The notes beneath the pieces are model-generated. The model worked only from the letters and a program-made list of their open reading frames with translations, was not told where the DNA came from and did no database searches. Positions 1-6,023 of a stretch of DNA of 8,827 nucleotides are shown here, in pieces. The stretch covers positions 1 through 8,827 of the forward strand of contig CBDUBS010000152.1 of NCBI GenBank assembly GCA_965365445.1. Reading direction: 5' to 3'. A program made the translations under genes and the position numbers. How positions within the stretch are numbered: position 1 is the first letter of the stretch; each line of letters starts with the position of its first letter. The stretch is from CBDUBS01 sp965365445. GTDB taxonomy: Bacteria > Bacteroidota > Rhodothermia > Rhodothermales > DASSAV01.

Positions 1-20
1 CCACCCGAGCATGGCCCGCG

Positions 21-875
21 TCAGACCGACGGGTCGGCCGTGGTCCGCAGATAGAGCCCTGCCTCTCCGAGTTTCAACGCCACGATTCGGGCTCCCATAT
101 CGAGCAGTTCTCCGGCCAGATCCGAAAGCAGGCCGACTTCGATTACGGAAGCAAAAGAGCCTCCGCCCGCTTTTTCCATAAGGCTTTCGAAACGGGGCCG
201 GTTGAGCATGAACAGGATTTCATCCAGACTCGGGGCGAATACGTCCACGTACGGTAGGACGACGCGCAGCCAGTCGCGCCAGTGCACGCGTCCGGCTTCC
301 GAGTGCGGGTCGGGCCTCGCCATATCCAGCGAGGTGGTCACACCGCTTTCCTGAAGGGCCGCGAAAAGATCCGCCAGACGCTTCCCGCCGTCGGCATATA
401 CTGCGCGCATGAGGGGAGGGTACCCGAAATGGACGATTCCGGCTTTGCGTGCGAATGCCAGCGGCACCTCGTCGGCGCAGAAGGTATCATTGGCGCCCGG
501 ACAATGCAGGAATACCCGGTCTACTCCCGGCGGGTTTATCACCACCGTGTAGGAGGTCTGCTCGCCGGCAGCAGACATCATGCCCTCGGAAAGGCTGCTA
601 TCATACCGATTCAGAACCTGCCGGACCGCCCCTCCGAAGAGATCGTCGCCGGTCTTACCCATGAGGCGCGTCCGCCCCCCGAGGCGGTGCAGAGCCAGGC
701 CGGTGTTGGAAACCGACCCGCCCGTAGCCAGAACCGGAGGACCTACGTCGATCAGCTTGCCGGGAACGATCAGGCTGGACCAGTCTCCGGCATTCGGGCC
801 GAATGTCGGAATGATATCAAGGCAGATATGGCCCACCGCAAGGATGTCGAACCGGTCTGTTTCGGGTTCTTCCAT
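21..875 (-). CDS. PfkB-family carbohydrate kinase, lacking its C-terminal catalytic part (possible frameshift)
   Basis: Cytoplasmic ATP-dependent kinase of the ribokinase/PfkB family, which phosphorylates a sugar or sugar-like alcohol; the substrate cannot be read from the sequence. Seen: start FDILAVGHICLDI (residues 9-21), the N-terminal PfkB signature GGSVSNTGLALHRLG (52-66), GKTGDDLFG (73-81), then APSLDEILFML and KLGEAGLYLRT near the end. The frame stops at residue 284 (TGA at 21-23). Family members of this type usually run to well over 300 residues and carry a DTxGAGD motif with the catalytic Asp after this point; it is absent here. The 20 bases left in the window read TRAMLGW in another frame, so a one-base frameshift is possible, but too little is visible to decide. 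The ATG at 873-875 has no strong ribosome binding site; it is chosen because it sits just before the conserved FDILAVG. It is the last visible gene of the symporter operon, 47 bp behind the 95-aa gene. Family certain; functional state open. Confidence 0.85.
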   Translation of the reverse strand: MEEPETDRFDILAVGHICLDIIPTFGPNAGDWSSLIVPGKLIDVGPPVLATGGSVSNTGLALHRLGGRTRLMGKTGDDLFGGAVRQVLNRYDSSLSEGMMSAAGEQTSYTVVINPPGVDRVFLHCPGANDTFCADEVPLAFARKAGIVHFGYPPLMRAVYADGGKRLADLFAALQESGVTTSLDMARPDPHSEAGRVHWRDWLRVVLPYVDVFAPSLDEILFMLNRPRFESLMEKAGGGSFASVIEVGLLSDLAGELLDMGARIVALKLGEAGLYLRTTADPSV

Positions 876-922
876 AGAAGGCGCCGGTGCCGTTTGGAAT
901 GGGCCGACTGCGGCCGGCCCGT

Positions 923-1210
923 TCAGTGGCTCATCGGGTTGCGGCTTTCCTTACCTGACCGCAACTCGTCGATCTCTATCTGTCTTCCTTCGGGCGACTG
1001 CTCGGCGGGAGTCATGGTCCGGGCGCCGCGTCGGCCAAGCAGCAACATGACCCCGCCGAAGGCGACGAGGCAAATTCCCCACCAGAGGTTGACATTGATT
1101 CCGAGCGACCGGTCGTAGATGGCCGTTTCGGTGACCAGCCCGTAAACGACGAGCATCACGCCCAGTATAGCAAAAAGGTAACCGATAGGTAAGCGAATAT
1201 CGAGTCCCAT
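923..1210 (-). CDS. small two-helix membrane protein behind the SGLT-like symporter
   Basis: A 95-aa conserved-looking hypothetical inner-membrane protein. Helix 1 is about residues 8-27 (PIGYLFAILGVMLVVYGLVT), helix 2 about 42-60 (LWWGICLVAFGGVMLLLG). Between them lies a short polar loop with RSLGINVN, and a charged soluble tail of about 35 residues follows RRGAR. Start: ATG at 1208-1210 has AAAAGG 8 nt upstream, and that ribosome binding site lies on the stop codon of the preceding symporter gene, only 12 bp away, so the two are probably translationally coupled. I do not recognise an assigned function. By position and shape it may be an accessory or stabilising partner of the symporter (inference). 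A GC-rich 6-bp hairpin (901-906 with 915-920) follows the stop codon, without a T-run. Confidence 0.85.
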   Translation of the reverse strand: MGLDIRLPIGYLFAILGVMLVVYGLVTETAIYDRSLGINVNLWWGICLVAFGGVMLLLGRRGARTMTPAEQSPEGRQIEIDELRSGKESRNPMSH

Positions 1211-1222
1211 GATGGATGCCTT

Positions 1223-2935
1223 TTACCAGAATATGATGTTCAGAACGACGGCCAGCGCCAGCACGATGAGCCCGAATAGAGCCGGACGCTCGTACCAGAC
1301 GACGTCCTTTTCTTTCGGACGTTCCGTAAGCGAGTAAACCAGCCCCACCATTTCACTATCCGGGCGGGGCCGGGTTATCAGGCTGACCACGATGGTAACC
1401 ACGAAACAGACGGTCCATGCCCATATGGCCGTCCAGAAATTCTGGGCCATCTCGCTTGGGTAGGTGGTCAGGATGGAAATCCAGCCTCCCTTGATGCCGA
1501 TTTCTCCGCCGGCGGGCAACGAGAGGCCATGGTGCAGGGCCGCCGCCAGGGTGCCGCTGACCAGGCCGGTAAATGCACCGTGGCCCGTAGCTCGTTTCCA
1601 GAACATACCCAGCAAAAACGTGGCAAACAGCGGGGCGTTGACGAACGCAAACACCAACTGGAGCATGTCCATGATGTTGTTGAACGCCGTGGCGAGGTAA
1701 GCCGCCACCACCGAAAGCGCAATGCCGAAGATGGTCGCCATTCGGCCCATCCAGAGGTAGTGGGCGTCTGTGGCATGACGGTTGATGTACGATTGATATA
1801 TGTCGTACGTCCAGACGGTATTGAAGGCCGTCACGTTACCGGCCATACCCGACATGAACGACGCCATGAGCGCCGTCAGCCCGATGCCCAGCAATCCGGA
1901 GGGGAAGTAATGGACGAGCATCAGCGGGATCGCCAGGTCGTAATTGTATGTGCCGTCCGGCTTCAGCGGCAGGGCGAAGCCGCTGGCTCCGGCCTGGGTG
2001 GTAAGGGCAATGGCGATCATGCCGGGGACGATAACGAGGAAGGGGAAGAACATCTTCGGCACGGCCGCGATGAGCGGGGTCCGACGCGCCGCCGACATAG
2101 AGTTGGCGGCCATAGCCCGCTGCACCACGAGGAAGTCGGTGGTCCAGTAGCCGAAAGAAAGTACAAACCCCAACCCCATTACCATGCCGAACCACTCGAC
2201 GCCCATCGGGTTGGCCGAGGCGTCGTGCAAAAACTGCCACGATTCGGTGTAGGCCCCCGGCTCGAATCCGTTCTGAACGGACGTAACAGCCAGCCGCTCC
2301 GTTAGTCCCGACCACCCCCCGGCATCCCGCAACCCCAGGAACACCAGCGGGATGAACCCGACGACGATGAGGAAGAACTGAAGCACCTCGTTGTAGATGG
2401 CCGACGTCAGCCCGCCGAGGAAGATGTAGAAGAGGACGATGAGCGCGGAGATGAGCACGCTGAAGTTGAAGTCCCACCCGAGGAGTACCCCCAGAAGCAA
2501 TCCCATGGCATACATGGAAATGCCGGACGAAAAAATGGTCATCGCCGCGAACGAGATGGCGTTGAAGCCGCGCGTTTTTTCGTCGAACCGAAGCTTCAAA
2601 TACTCCGGTACGGATCGGGCGCGCGATCCGTAATAGAACGGCATCATGAATATGCCTACGAACACCATGGCGGGAATGGCGCCAACCCAGTAGAAGTGGC
2701 TCGTTGCGATCCCGTATTTGGCCCCCGAAGCGCCCATGCCGATCACTTCCTGCGCGCCCAGGTTGGCGGAAAGAAAAGCCAGCCCGGCCACCCACGCCGG
2801 AATGGACCGGCCGGATAGGAAAAAGTCGGTGCTGGACCGCATGTAGCGTTTCAACATCCAACCTATGCCCAGCACGAAGGCAAAGTAGATTATGAGAATC
2901 GCATAATCGATCCATGCGAGTTGGACGCTACCCAT
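1223..2935 (-). CDS. SGLT-like sodium:solute symporter (SSS family)
   Basis: A 570-aa inner-membrane Na+-coupled transporter of the solute:sodium symporter family (LeuT fold), probably for a sugar. Seen: N-terminal helix starting about residue 9, then DFFLSGRSIPAWVAGLAF (37-54) and SANLGAQEVIGMGASG, which match the TM1 region of vSGLT-type proteins; GGLTSAIYNEVLQFFLIVVG, the family's conserved mid-protein segment; and ASFMSGMAGN (358-367) followed by a TYDIYQ element, in place of the SS...N...DIY helix that helps form the Na2 site. Many hydrophobic helices follow, and the C-terminus is a final helix, so the protein is complete. The ATG at 2933-2935 has GGAG 7 nt upstream. Downstream lie a coupled small membrane protein and a PfkB kinase, which argues for sugar import followed by phosphorylation. 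The exact substrate is unknown. Compared with vSGLT from memory, the AEQ of TM1 is AQE here (residues 61-63). Confidence 0.95.
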   Translation of the reverse strand: MGSVQLAWIDYAILIIYFAFVLGIGWMLKRYMRSSTDFFLSGRSIPAWVAGLAFLSANLGAQEVIGMGASGAKYGIATSHFYWVGAIPAMVFVGIFMMPFYYGSRARSVPEYLKLRFDEKTRGFNAISFAAMTIFSSGISMYAMGLLLGVLLGWDFNFSVLISALIVLFYIFLGGLTSAIYNEVLQFFLIVVGFIPLVFLGLRDAGGWSGLTERLAVTSVQNGFEPGAYTESWQFLHDASANPMGVEWFGMVMGLGFVLSFGYWTTDFLVVQRAMAANSMSAARRTPLIAAVPKMFFPFLVIVPGMIAIALTTQAGASGFALPLKPDGTYNYDLAIPLMLVHYFPSGLLGIGLTALMASFMSGMAGNVTAFNTVWTYDIYQSYINRHATDAHYLWMGRMATIFGIALSVVAAYLATAFNNIMDMLQLVFAFVNAPLFATFLLGMFWKRATGHGAFTGLVSGTLAAALHHGLSLPAGGEIGIKGGWISILTTYPSEMAQNFWTAIWAWTVCFVVTIVVSLITRPRPDSEMVGLVYSLTERPKEKDVVWYERPALFGLIVLALAVVLNIIFW

Positions 2936-3067
2936 ACCTTATCTCCATGATTTAAGCGTGTGTAGGGACTGAAACCGGCCGCCAATAAGTGCCTGCTGCG
3001 GCTTAACCGGCGCATTCAGGGGAATCGATACCTACCTCTAATGGGCCGGTTCGTCATACCGACCGGG
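2936..3067. other. 132-bp spacer between microprotein cassette and second symporter
   Basis: No reading frame of interest. It holds the ribosome binding site of the 570-aa symporter (GGAG, minus strand) and an 8-bp inverted repeat, AACCGGCC at 2973-2980 and GGCCGGTT at 3044-3051, with a 63-nt loop. A shorter pair, GCCGC 2978-2982 with GCGGC 2998-3002, competes with it. Neither is followed by a T-run on the minus strand, so I see no intrinsic terminator, and I see no convincing promoter. The spacer is longer than the others in the operon and may hold a processing site or internal promoter. Confidence 0.4.
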
Positions 3068-3217
3068 TCAGGAATGTTTGGAAAAGTGCTTGTACATCAT
3101 CCACGTGACGATAAACGACACGATGAGGATAAATCCCGGAATGATGATGCCGTACAAAGGTGATCCGATGCGTTCGGGCGGCGCCGACGCCTGGATAAGC
3201 AGCAGGAGTGCCGTCAT
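3068..3217 (-). CDS. 49-aa single-helix membrane microprotein
   Basis: Small membrane protein, third of three chained microprotein genes. Seen: a short hydrophobic N-terminus (MTALLLLIQASAPP), then a transmembrane helix at about residues 21-42 (LYGIIIPGFILIVSFIVTWM), ending in the basic tail YKHFSKHS. Start: I use the ATG at 3215-3217 because its ATGA overlaps the stop codon of the 38-codon gene before it and GAGG lies 9 nt upstream. An in-frame ATG 13 codons earlier (3254-3256) would add a polar stretch that merely overlaps the preceding gene. Function unknown. By context it is likely a symporter accessory peptide. The overlapping 68-codon frame at 3054-3260 has no such membrane pattern. Confidence 0.7.
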   Translation of the reverse strand: MTALLLLIQASAPPERIGSPLYGIIIPGFILIVSFIVTWMMYKHFSKHS

Positions 3218-3330
3218 GGTTCCGGGCCTCTGTGATGTTTGCGGTACGATACCCATGCAAGGATCAGCCCCAGAAACGAGGCCACGTAGGCGATCGACAT
3301 GCCGATAACGGTGGCAAGACTCTGGTTCAT
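3214..3330 (-). CDS. 38-aa single-helix membrane microprotein
   Basis: Very short gene joined at both ends by ATGA overlaps: its ATG (3328-3330) overlaps the TGA of the 98-aa gene, and its TGA (3214-3216) overlaps the ATG of the 49-aa gene. A GGGGGA ribosome binding site lies about 7 nt upstream. The peptide starts MNQSLATVIG, has one hydrophobic helix at about residues 7-27 (GMSIAYVASFLGLILAW in its core) and ends in a basic tail with YRKHHRG, which predicts a cytoplasmic C-terminus. Known from memory: many SSS symporters have a roughly 40-residue one-helix 'symporter small accessory protein' encoded beside them; this peptide fits that pattern in size, topology and position, but I cannot confirm homology. 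Exact double overlap and the clean helix make it a real gene in my view. Confidence 0.72.
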   Translation of the reverse strand: MNQSLATVIGMSIAYVASFLGLILAWVSYRKHHRGPEP

Positions 3331-3623
3331 CGTTTCTTCCCCCAGCGTACTTTCGATTCGAGGTCTTTCAGATACTCGGCCTGTTTTCGCTCATACTCGG
3401 TAGAGACAGCCTTCAGCTTGGGATCGATGATCCAGTGCATTACGGCCGTGAGAATGATACCAAGACCCAGGGTGACGTAGCCCACGGGCATCAACAGCAT
3501 ACTCAGACCCGTTCCGAGCATGAGCAGGATGTAGGCGATGGGCGAGATGACGATGGTGATCCAGTCTTCCCGGGTCCATTCGTCCGCATCAACGGCATTC
3601 CAGTTTCTTCGGATGAGTGGCAT
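3327..3623 (-). CDS. 98-aa two-helix membrane protein behind the first symporter
   Basis: Inner-membrane protein of unknown function. Seen: a polar N-terminus with DADEWTREDW (residues 12-21), two helices at about 22-44 and 46-66 (starting ITIVISPIAYILL and PVGYVTLGLGIILTAV), and a charged C-terminal tail of about 30 residues (DPKLKAVSTEYERKQ...) that probably forms a cytoplasmic helix. It follows the 535-aa symporter by 55 bp, and its stop overlaps the start of the 38-aa gene, so it belongs to the symporter transcript. A good AAGGAG lies 20 nt before the ATG at 3621-3623, farther than usual, and no other in-frame start codon is better placed. Probable role, by context only: assembly or regulation of the symporter. 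Size and two-helix plan resemble the 95-aa protein behind the second symporter, but I see no clear sequence match between them. Confidence 0.85.
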   Translation of the reverse strand: MPLIRRNWNAVDADEWTREDWITIVISPIAYILLMLGTGLSMLLMPVGYVTLGLGIILTAVMHWIIDPKLKAVSTEYERKQAEYLKDLESKVRWGKKR

Positions 3624-3678
3624 GACGATGTAGTGATTATTCGCTCCTTTTCAAGCGTGTTCGTCGGGTCAAACCGGC

Positions 3679-5286
3679 CTACAGGTTGGCGTCGTCGATC
3701 GGAAGTTCGCCATGCTGCCCGATCAGGCCCAGTCGGAGCGCCTCCCGCCGCACCGGTCCCCAGAACCCGATAGGGCGGCTCTGCACGTAGTATTTCAATA
3801 AATGGTCCATCGGTTCGGGTTTGGTAAGGAACGTCACAGGGATAAAGACGAGGATGCCCAGCAGCATGAGCAACCAGAATTGCTGATAATCCTGCAATTC
3901 GGGCAACAGACCGAGCGAAGGGAGAATCCATACCACGATCCAGCTCAACCCCAGGTTGGCGACCCAGGCGGAGAGATACCCCCAGGCATTGAACCGCCAC
4001 CAGATCACCTGCAAGATATTGGGCAGCCATACCCCTGCCGCCATAATCCATAGGGCGAAAATGAGCCAGGAGGTGATTTCTTCCATCATCAACCCGTAGA
4101 AGAACGAGCCGAGCAGAAGCACCACCGTCGCCACCCGGCCCACCCAGATCACCTTTTTCTCCGATGCCTGCGGGTTTACGTAATGCTGGTACAGATCGCG
4201 CGTGAAGTACATCGCGCCGACGTTCAGGATAGAAGCGATGGTCGAGAGGTGGATGGCAATGATGGCCGCGAAGAAGAAGCCCAGCATCCCGTACGGCATG
4301 AAATCGAAGCCGAGCTGAAACCAGCCCATTTCCGCCTCTCCCGTATTCTCGATGTCGGGGAACATGACGAAGAACCCGAGGATGGCCACGGCCCAGACCG
4401 AGTTGCGCACCAGTACGAGCGCCGTGCCCCACCAGATGCTATAGGAAGCATCTCGAACGGTTTTGGACGACTGGATGCGTTGCGCCTCGACGTACCAGTC
4501 GATGTTCGTGCCCATACCAAACCCGCCCAGCACGGCAATGAACAGCATCGTCAGAAACCACGCTATGGGAAAGCTGCCGGAGAACCAGCCGGAAAATGCG
4601 AACGGATTGAGCCGGTCGGCCAGTCCCATTTCGGTCAGGCTGGATACGATGCCCGTCGGACCTCCGGCGGCGGTAATGCCCCAGACCGATACCAGGATGA
4701 TGACGAAAAAGGCGATGATGCCCTGCTGGAAATCCGCCATGATGACGCCCCAGTATCCCGAGGCGAGTACATATATCGCGCAAAGCGACGAAAACACCAC
4801 GAGCCCCACCCAGGTCGGCCAACCGAACAGATACAGGCACACCTTGCCCATCGCGATGCCTACCCATCCGAGGGTAAACATCTGCATGAATACCTGAAAC
4901 CCGGCCATCCAGCCCCGGATGAGTTCGGCGCCAAGACCATGAAACCGAATGACGTTCCACTCCGCCTGTGTGTAGGCCAGCGACCTTCGGAATATGCGGG
5001 TCGAAACGAATGCGCTAATCGCACACCAGGCCGGAAAAAAAGTGTACCACAACCCGGCCATGCCGTGCGTGTATACGACGCCGGTTACCCACATGGGCGT
5101 ATCGGTGGCCGTATGCGTAGCGTAAACCGAAGCGGCGGGCAACCACCAGGGCAGACCCCGTCCGGCAAGGAAAAAGTCCGATTCACTTCGCTTGCCGAGC
5201 CGGTAGAAAAGCAGCCCGGAGCCAATCATCAGGATGAGGTAAAGACCGACCCAGAACCAGTCGATCCAGTGAAAGACAACATTCAT
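3679..5286 (-). CDS. sodium:solute symporter (SSS family)
   Basis: A 535-aa inner-membrane Na+-coupled transporter of the SSS family, LeuT fold, substrate unknown. Seen: first helix at about residues 11-29, then DFFLAGRGLPWWLPAASVYATHTATDTP (37-64, shown in part as FFLAGRGLPWWLP), the conserved TM1 region; GYWGVIMADFQQGIIAFFVI, the family's mid-protein segment; HLSTIASILN (346-355) with S348, T349 and S352 in the helix that contributes to the Na2 site, followed by FTRDLYQHYVNP. The soluble C-terminus ends in IDDANL. Start: the ATG at 5284-5286 has GAGG 7 nt upstream and sits right before the first helix. The open frame extends 28 codons further to 5370, but that stretch is Cys- and Pro-rich with no family likeness. 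First gene of the leftward operon. It differs clearly from the 570-aa symporter, so the two are not a recent duplication. Confidence 0.94.
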   Translation of the reverse strand: MNVVFHWIDWFWVGLYLILMIGSGLLFYRLGKRSESDFFLAGRGLPWWLPAASVYATHTATDTPMWVTGVVYTHGMAGLWYTFFPAWCAISAFVSTRIFRRSLAYTQAEWNVIRFHGLGAELIRGWMAGFQVFMQMFTLGWVGIAMGKVCLYLFGWPTWVGLVVFSSLCAIYVLASGYWGVIMADFQQGIIAFFVIILVSVWGITAAGGPTGIVSSLTEMGLADRLNPFAFSGWFSGSFPIAWFLTMLFIAVLGGFGMGTNIDWYVEAQRIQSSKTVRDASYSIWWGTALVLVRNSVWAVAILGFFVMFPDIENTGEAEMGWFQLGFDFMPYGMLGFFFAAIIAIHLSTIASILNVGAMYFTRDLYQHYVNPQASEKKVIWVGRVATVVLLLGSFFYGLMMEEITSWLIFALWIMAAGVWLPNILQVIWWRFNAWGYLSAWVANLGLSWIVVWILPSLGLLPELQDYQQFWLLMLLGILVFIPVTFLTKPEPMDHLLKYYVQSRPIGFWGPVRREALRLGLIGQHGELPIDDANL

Positions 5287-5297
5287 GCATCCGCCTC
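5284..5297 (-). promoter_or_regulatory. ribosome binding site that fixes the symporter start
   Basis: GAGG (reverse complement of 5294-5297) lies 7 nt before the ATG at 5284-5286. It supports this internal start over the upstream in-frame ATG at 5368-5370. Confidence 0.65.
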
Positions 5298-5425
5298 GGA
5301 TGAAGGATGATTGAATCTGGTAATCGGGTTCACAGGGCGCCCCCGGCAAAAGACAAAGCCCACACGGCATGATGGGCGCTTCGATTCGCCATCATAAACG
5401 GAGGGGCGGCTTGCCGAGAGGGGGG

Positions 5426-5449
5426 AAGCGCTTGCGTGAATGTAACGCA
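5426..5449. promoter_or_regulatory. adjacent palindromes, candidate operator for the symporter operon
   Basis: A perfect 8-bp palindrome AAGCGCTT (5426-5433) has the centre CG flanked by AA/TT half-sites that LacI/GalR-family regulators often bind. It abuts a 5-bp inverted repeat TGCGT (5433-5437) / ACGCA (5445-5449) with a 7-nt spacer. The site is about 140-160 bp before the symporter start. Short palindromes occur by chance in GC-rich DNA, and no regulator gene is in the window, so this stays tentative. Confidence 0.25.
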
Positions 5450-5571
5450 CGAGGGTTAAAAACACCCGCAGCTTCTGCCATTCGCACAAATATTCGTTCG
5501 AATTGAACACCGGGGCGCCTTGTTGGGAATCGATGAAAACTGCCGCGCGGGATTAATGCCTGCCCATTTTG

Positions 5572-5602
5572 TTGTTTATAAACGGGAACGTAGCTACATT
5601 CG
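5572..5602 (+). promoter_or_regulatory. candidate feoA promoter, Bacteroidota type
   Basis: TTG at 5572-5574 and TACATTCG at 5595-5602, separated by 20 bp, resemble the Bacteroidota housekeeping promoter (TTG, about 19-20 bp, TAnnTTTG), with one mismatch (C for T) in the downstream box. Transcription would begin near 5608, giving a leader of about 30 nt before feoA. A perfect 10-bp palindrome GTTTATAAAC (5574-5583) sits in the spacer. Confidence 0.5.
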
Positions 5603-5610
5603 TGATGTTA

Positions 5611-5627
5611 TTTAGACTCGATCTAAA
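5611..5627. promoter_or_regulatory. candidate metalloregulator operator before feoA
   Basis: TTTAGACTCGATCTAAA is an inverted repeat with 6-bp arms (TTTAGA / TCTAAA) and a 5-nt centre. It lies just after the predicted start of transcription and 12 bp before the feoA ATG, where a bound repressor would block transcription. DtxR/IdeR/MntR-family sites often have TTAG/CTAA outer half-sites like these; the classical Fur box pattern (GATAATGATAAT repeats) is not seen. Iron-responsive repression is an inference from the position and the genes. Confidence 0.5.
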
Positions 5628-5639
5628 CCTTGATTCGCT

Positions 5640-5972
5640 ATGTCTGGTCTGGTTGAAACGCCGCAAGAGTTCATCCCGCTCTCCAGTTTTACGCCGGGCC
5701 GGAGCTTACGCTTGCAAAGCATCACCGTGGACGCGGTTCAGGCGGAGCGTTTGCGCGAGATGGGGTTATGTGAAGGCCGCTGCGTGTCTGTGCTCAGCAA
5801 TGGAGAGCGGCTGATCGTAGGCTGCGGGGGATGCCGGATCGGATTGCACCGTGATCTGGCGCACTGCATTTTCGGGTGCGAGGTGGAAGAAAACCAGCAT
5901 TCGCACCGATATACGCCTGGCTCGTTGCTCCGCTCGATACTAAAGAAGGTCAACAGGAAAGCTCCGGGATAG
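5640..5972 (+). CDS. feoA: FeoA, SH3-like partner of the ferrous iron transporter, cysteine-rich
   Basis: Small cytoplasmic protein that works with FeoB in Fe(II) uptake. Seen: PLSSFTPGRSLRL (residues 13-25), the usual FeoA opening, then ERLREMGLCEGRCVSVL (36-52), matching the family's RRLLDMGLTPGTEVEV segment, and RIGLHRDLAHCIFGCEV (66-82), matching the final strand where other FeoA proteins read xxALRRxxAxxIxV. It is 110 aa, against about 75-85 usual, because of a short N-terminal lead and a basic tail from residue 83 (HSHRY, KKVNRK). Odd: six cysteines in three close pairs, C44/C48, C62/C65 and C76/C80, in a domain that normally has few. The ATG at 5640 has no clear Shine-Dalgarno sequence. 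feoB follows after 123 bp. Family assignment is firm; a metal- or redox-sensing role for the cysteines is inference. Confidence 0.93.
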   Translation: MSGLVETPQEFIPLSSFTPGRSLRLQSITVDAVQAERLREMGLCEGRCVSVLSNGERLIVGCGGCRIGLHRDLAHCIFGCEVEENQHSHRYTPGSLLRSILKKVNRKAPG

Positions 5973-6023
5973 CGGCGACAAAGGCGGATTGTTGAACGGC
6001 CTGCATCGATGGCGTGGTAGAGA

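Larger units (their letters stand above)
5287..5639. other. 353-bp divergent control region
   Basis: Gene-free region between the leftward symporter operon and the rightward feo operon. The right end carries the feoA promoter and operator candidates. The left and middle carry palindromes at 5426-5449 and a small inverted repeat ATTCG-TT-CGAAT at 5492-5503. A 75-codon open frame (5283-5510, minus) covers part of it but has no protein-like pattern and overlaps the symporter start. For the leftward promoter I only find a poor match, TACATTCA on the minus strand (5438-5445), with no proper TTG element upstream of it. Confidence 0.6.

Noticed and set aside
282..1118. 278-codon open frame on the plus strand
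   Set aside because: It lies opposite the kinase and the 95-aa gene, which have clear family motifs or helices; the translation is Arg-, His- and Pro-rich without domain pattern.
1529..2305. 258-codon plus-strand open frame, and the 359-codon minus-strand frame at 1836-2915
   Set aside because: Both are shadows of the 570-aa symporter; His/Arg-rich composition and no helices.
2936..3067. Intrinsic terminator between the two symporter units
   Set aside because: The inverted repeats have a long loop or short arms and no T-run on the minus strand.
3054..3260. 68-codon minus-strand frame overlapping the 49-aa microprotein
   Set aside because: His/Arg-rich with no helix; the other frame gives a clean membrane peptide coupled by ATGA.
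4183..5310. 375-codon plus-strand open frame, and the 309-codon minus-strand frame at 3503-4432
   Set aside because: Shadows of the 535-aa symporter in GC-rich DNA where long chance frames are expected.
5287..5370. 28-codon N-terminal extension of the first symporter
   Set aside because: Cys/Pro-rich, unlike SSS N-termini; the internal ATG at 5284-5286 has a good ribosome binding site and sits next to helix 1.
5283..5510. 75-codon minus-strand frame upstream of the first symporter
   Set aside because: Overlaps the symporter start and its ribosome binding site, low-complexity Ser/Pro/Arg composition, no motif or helix.
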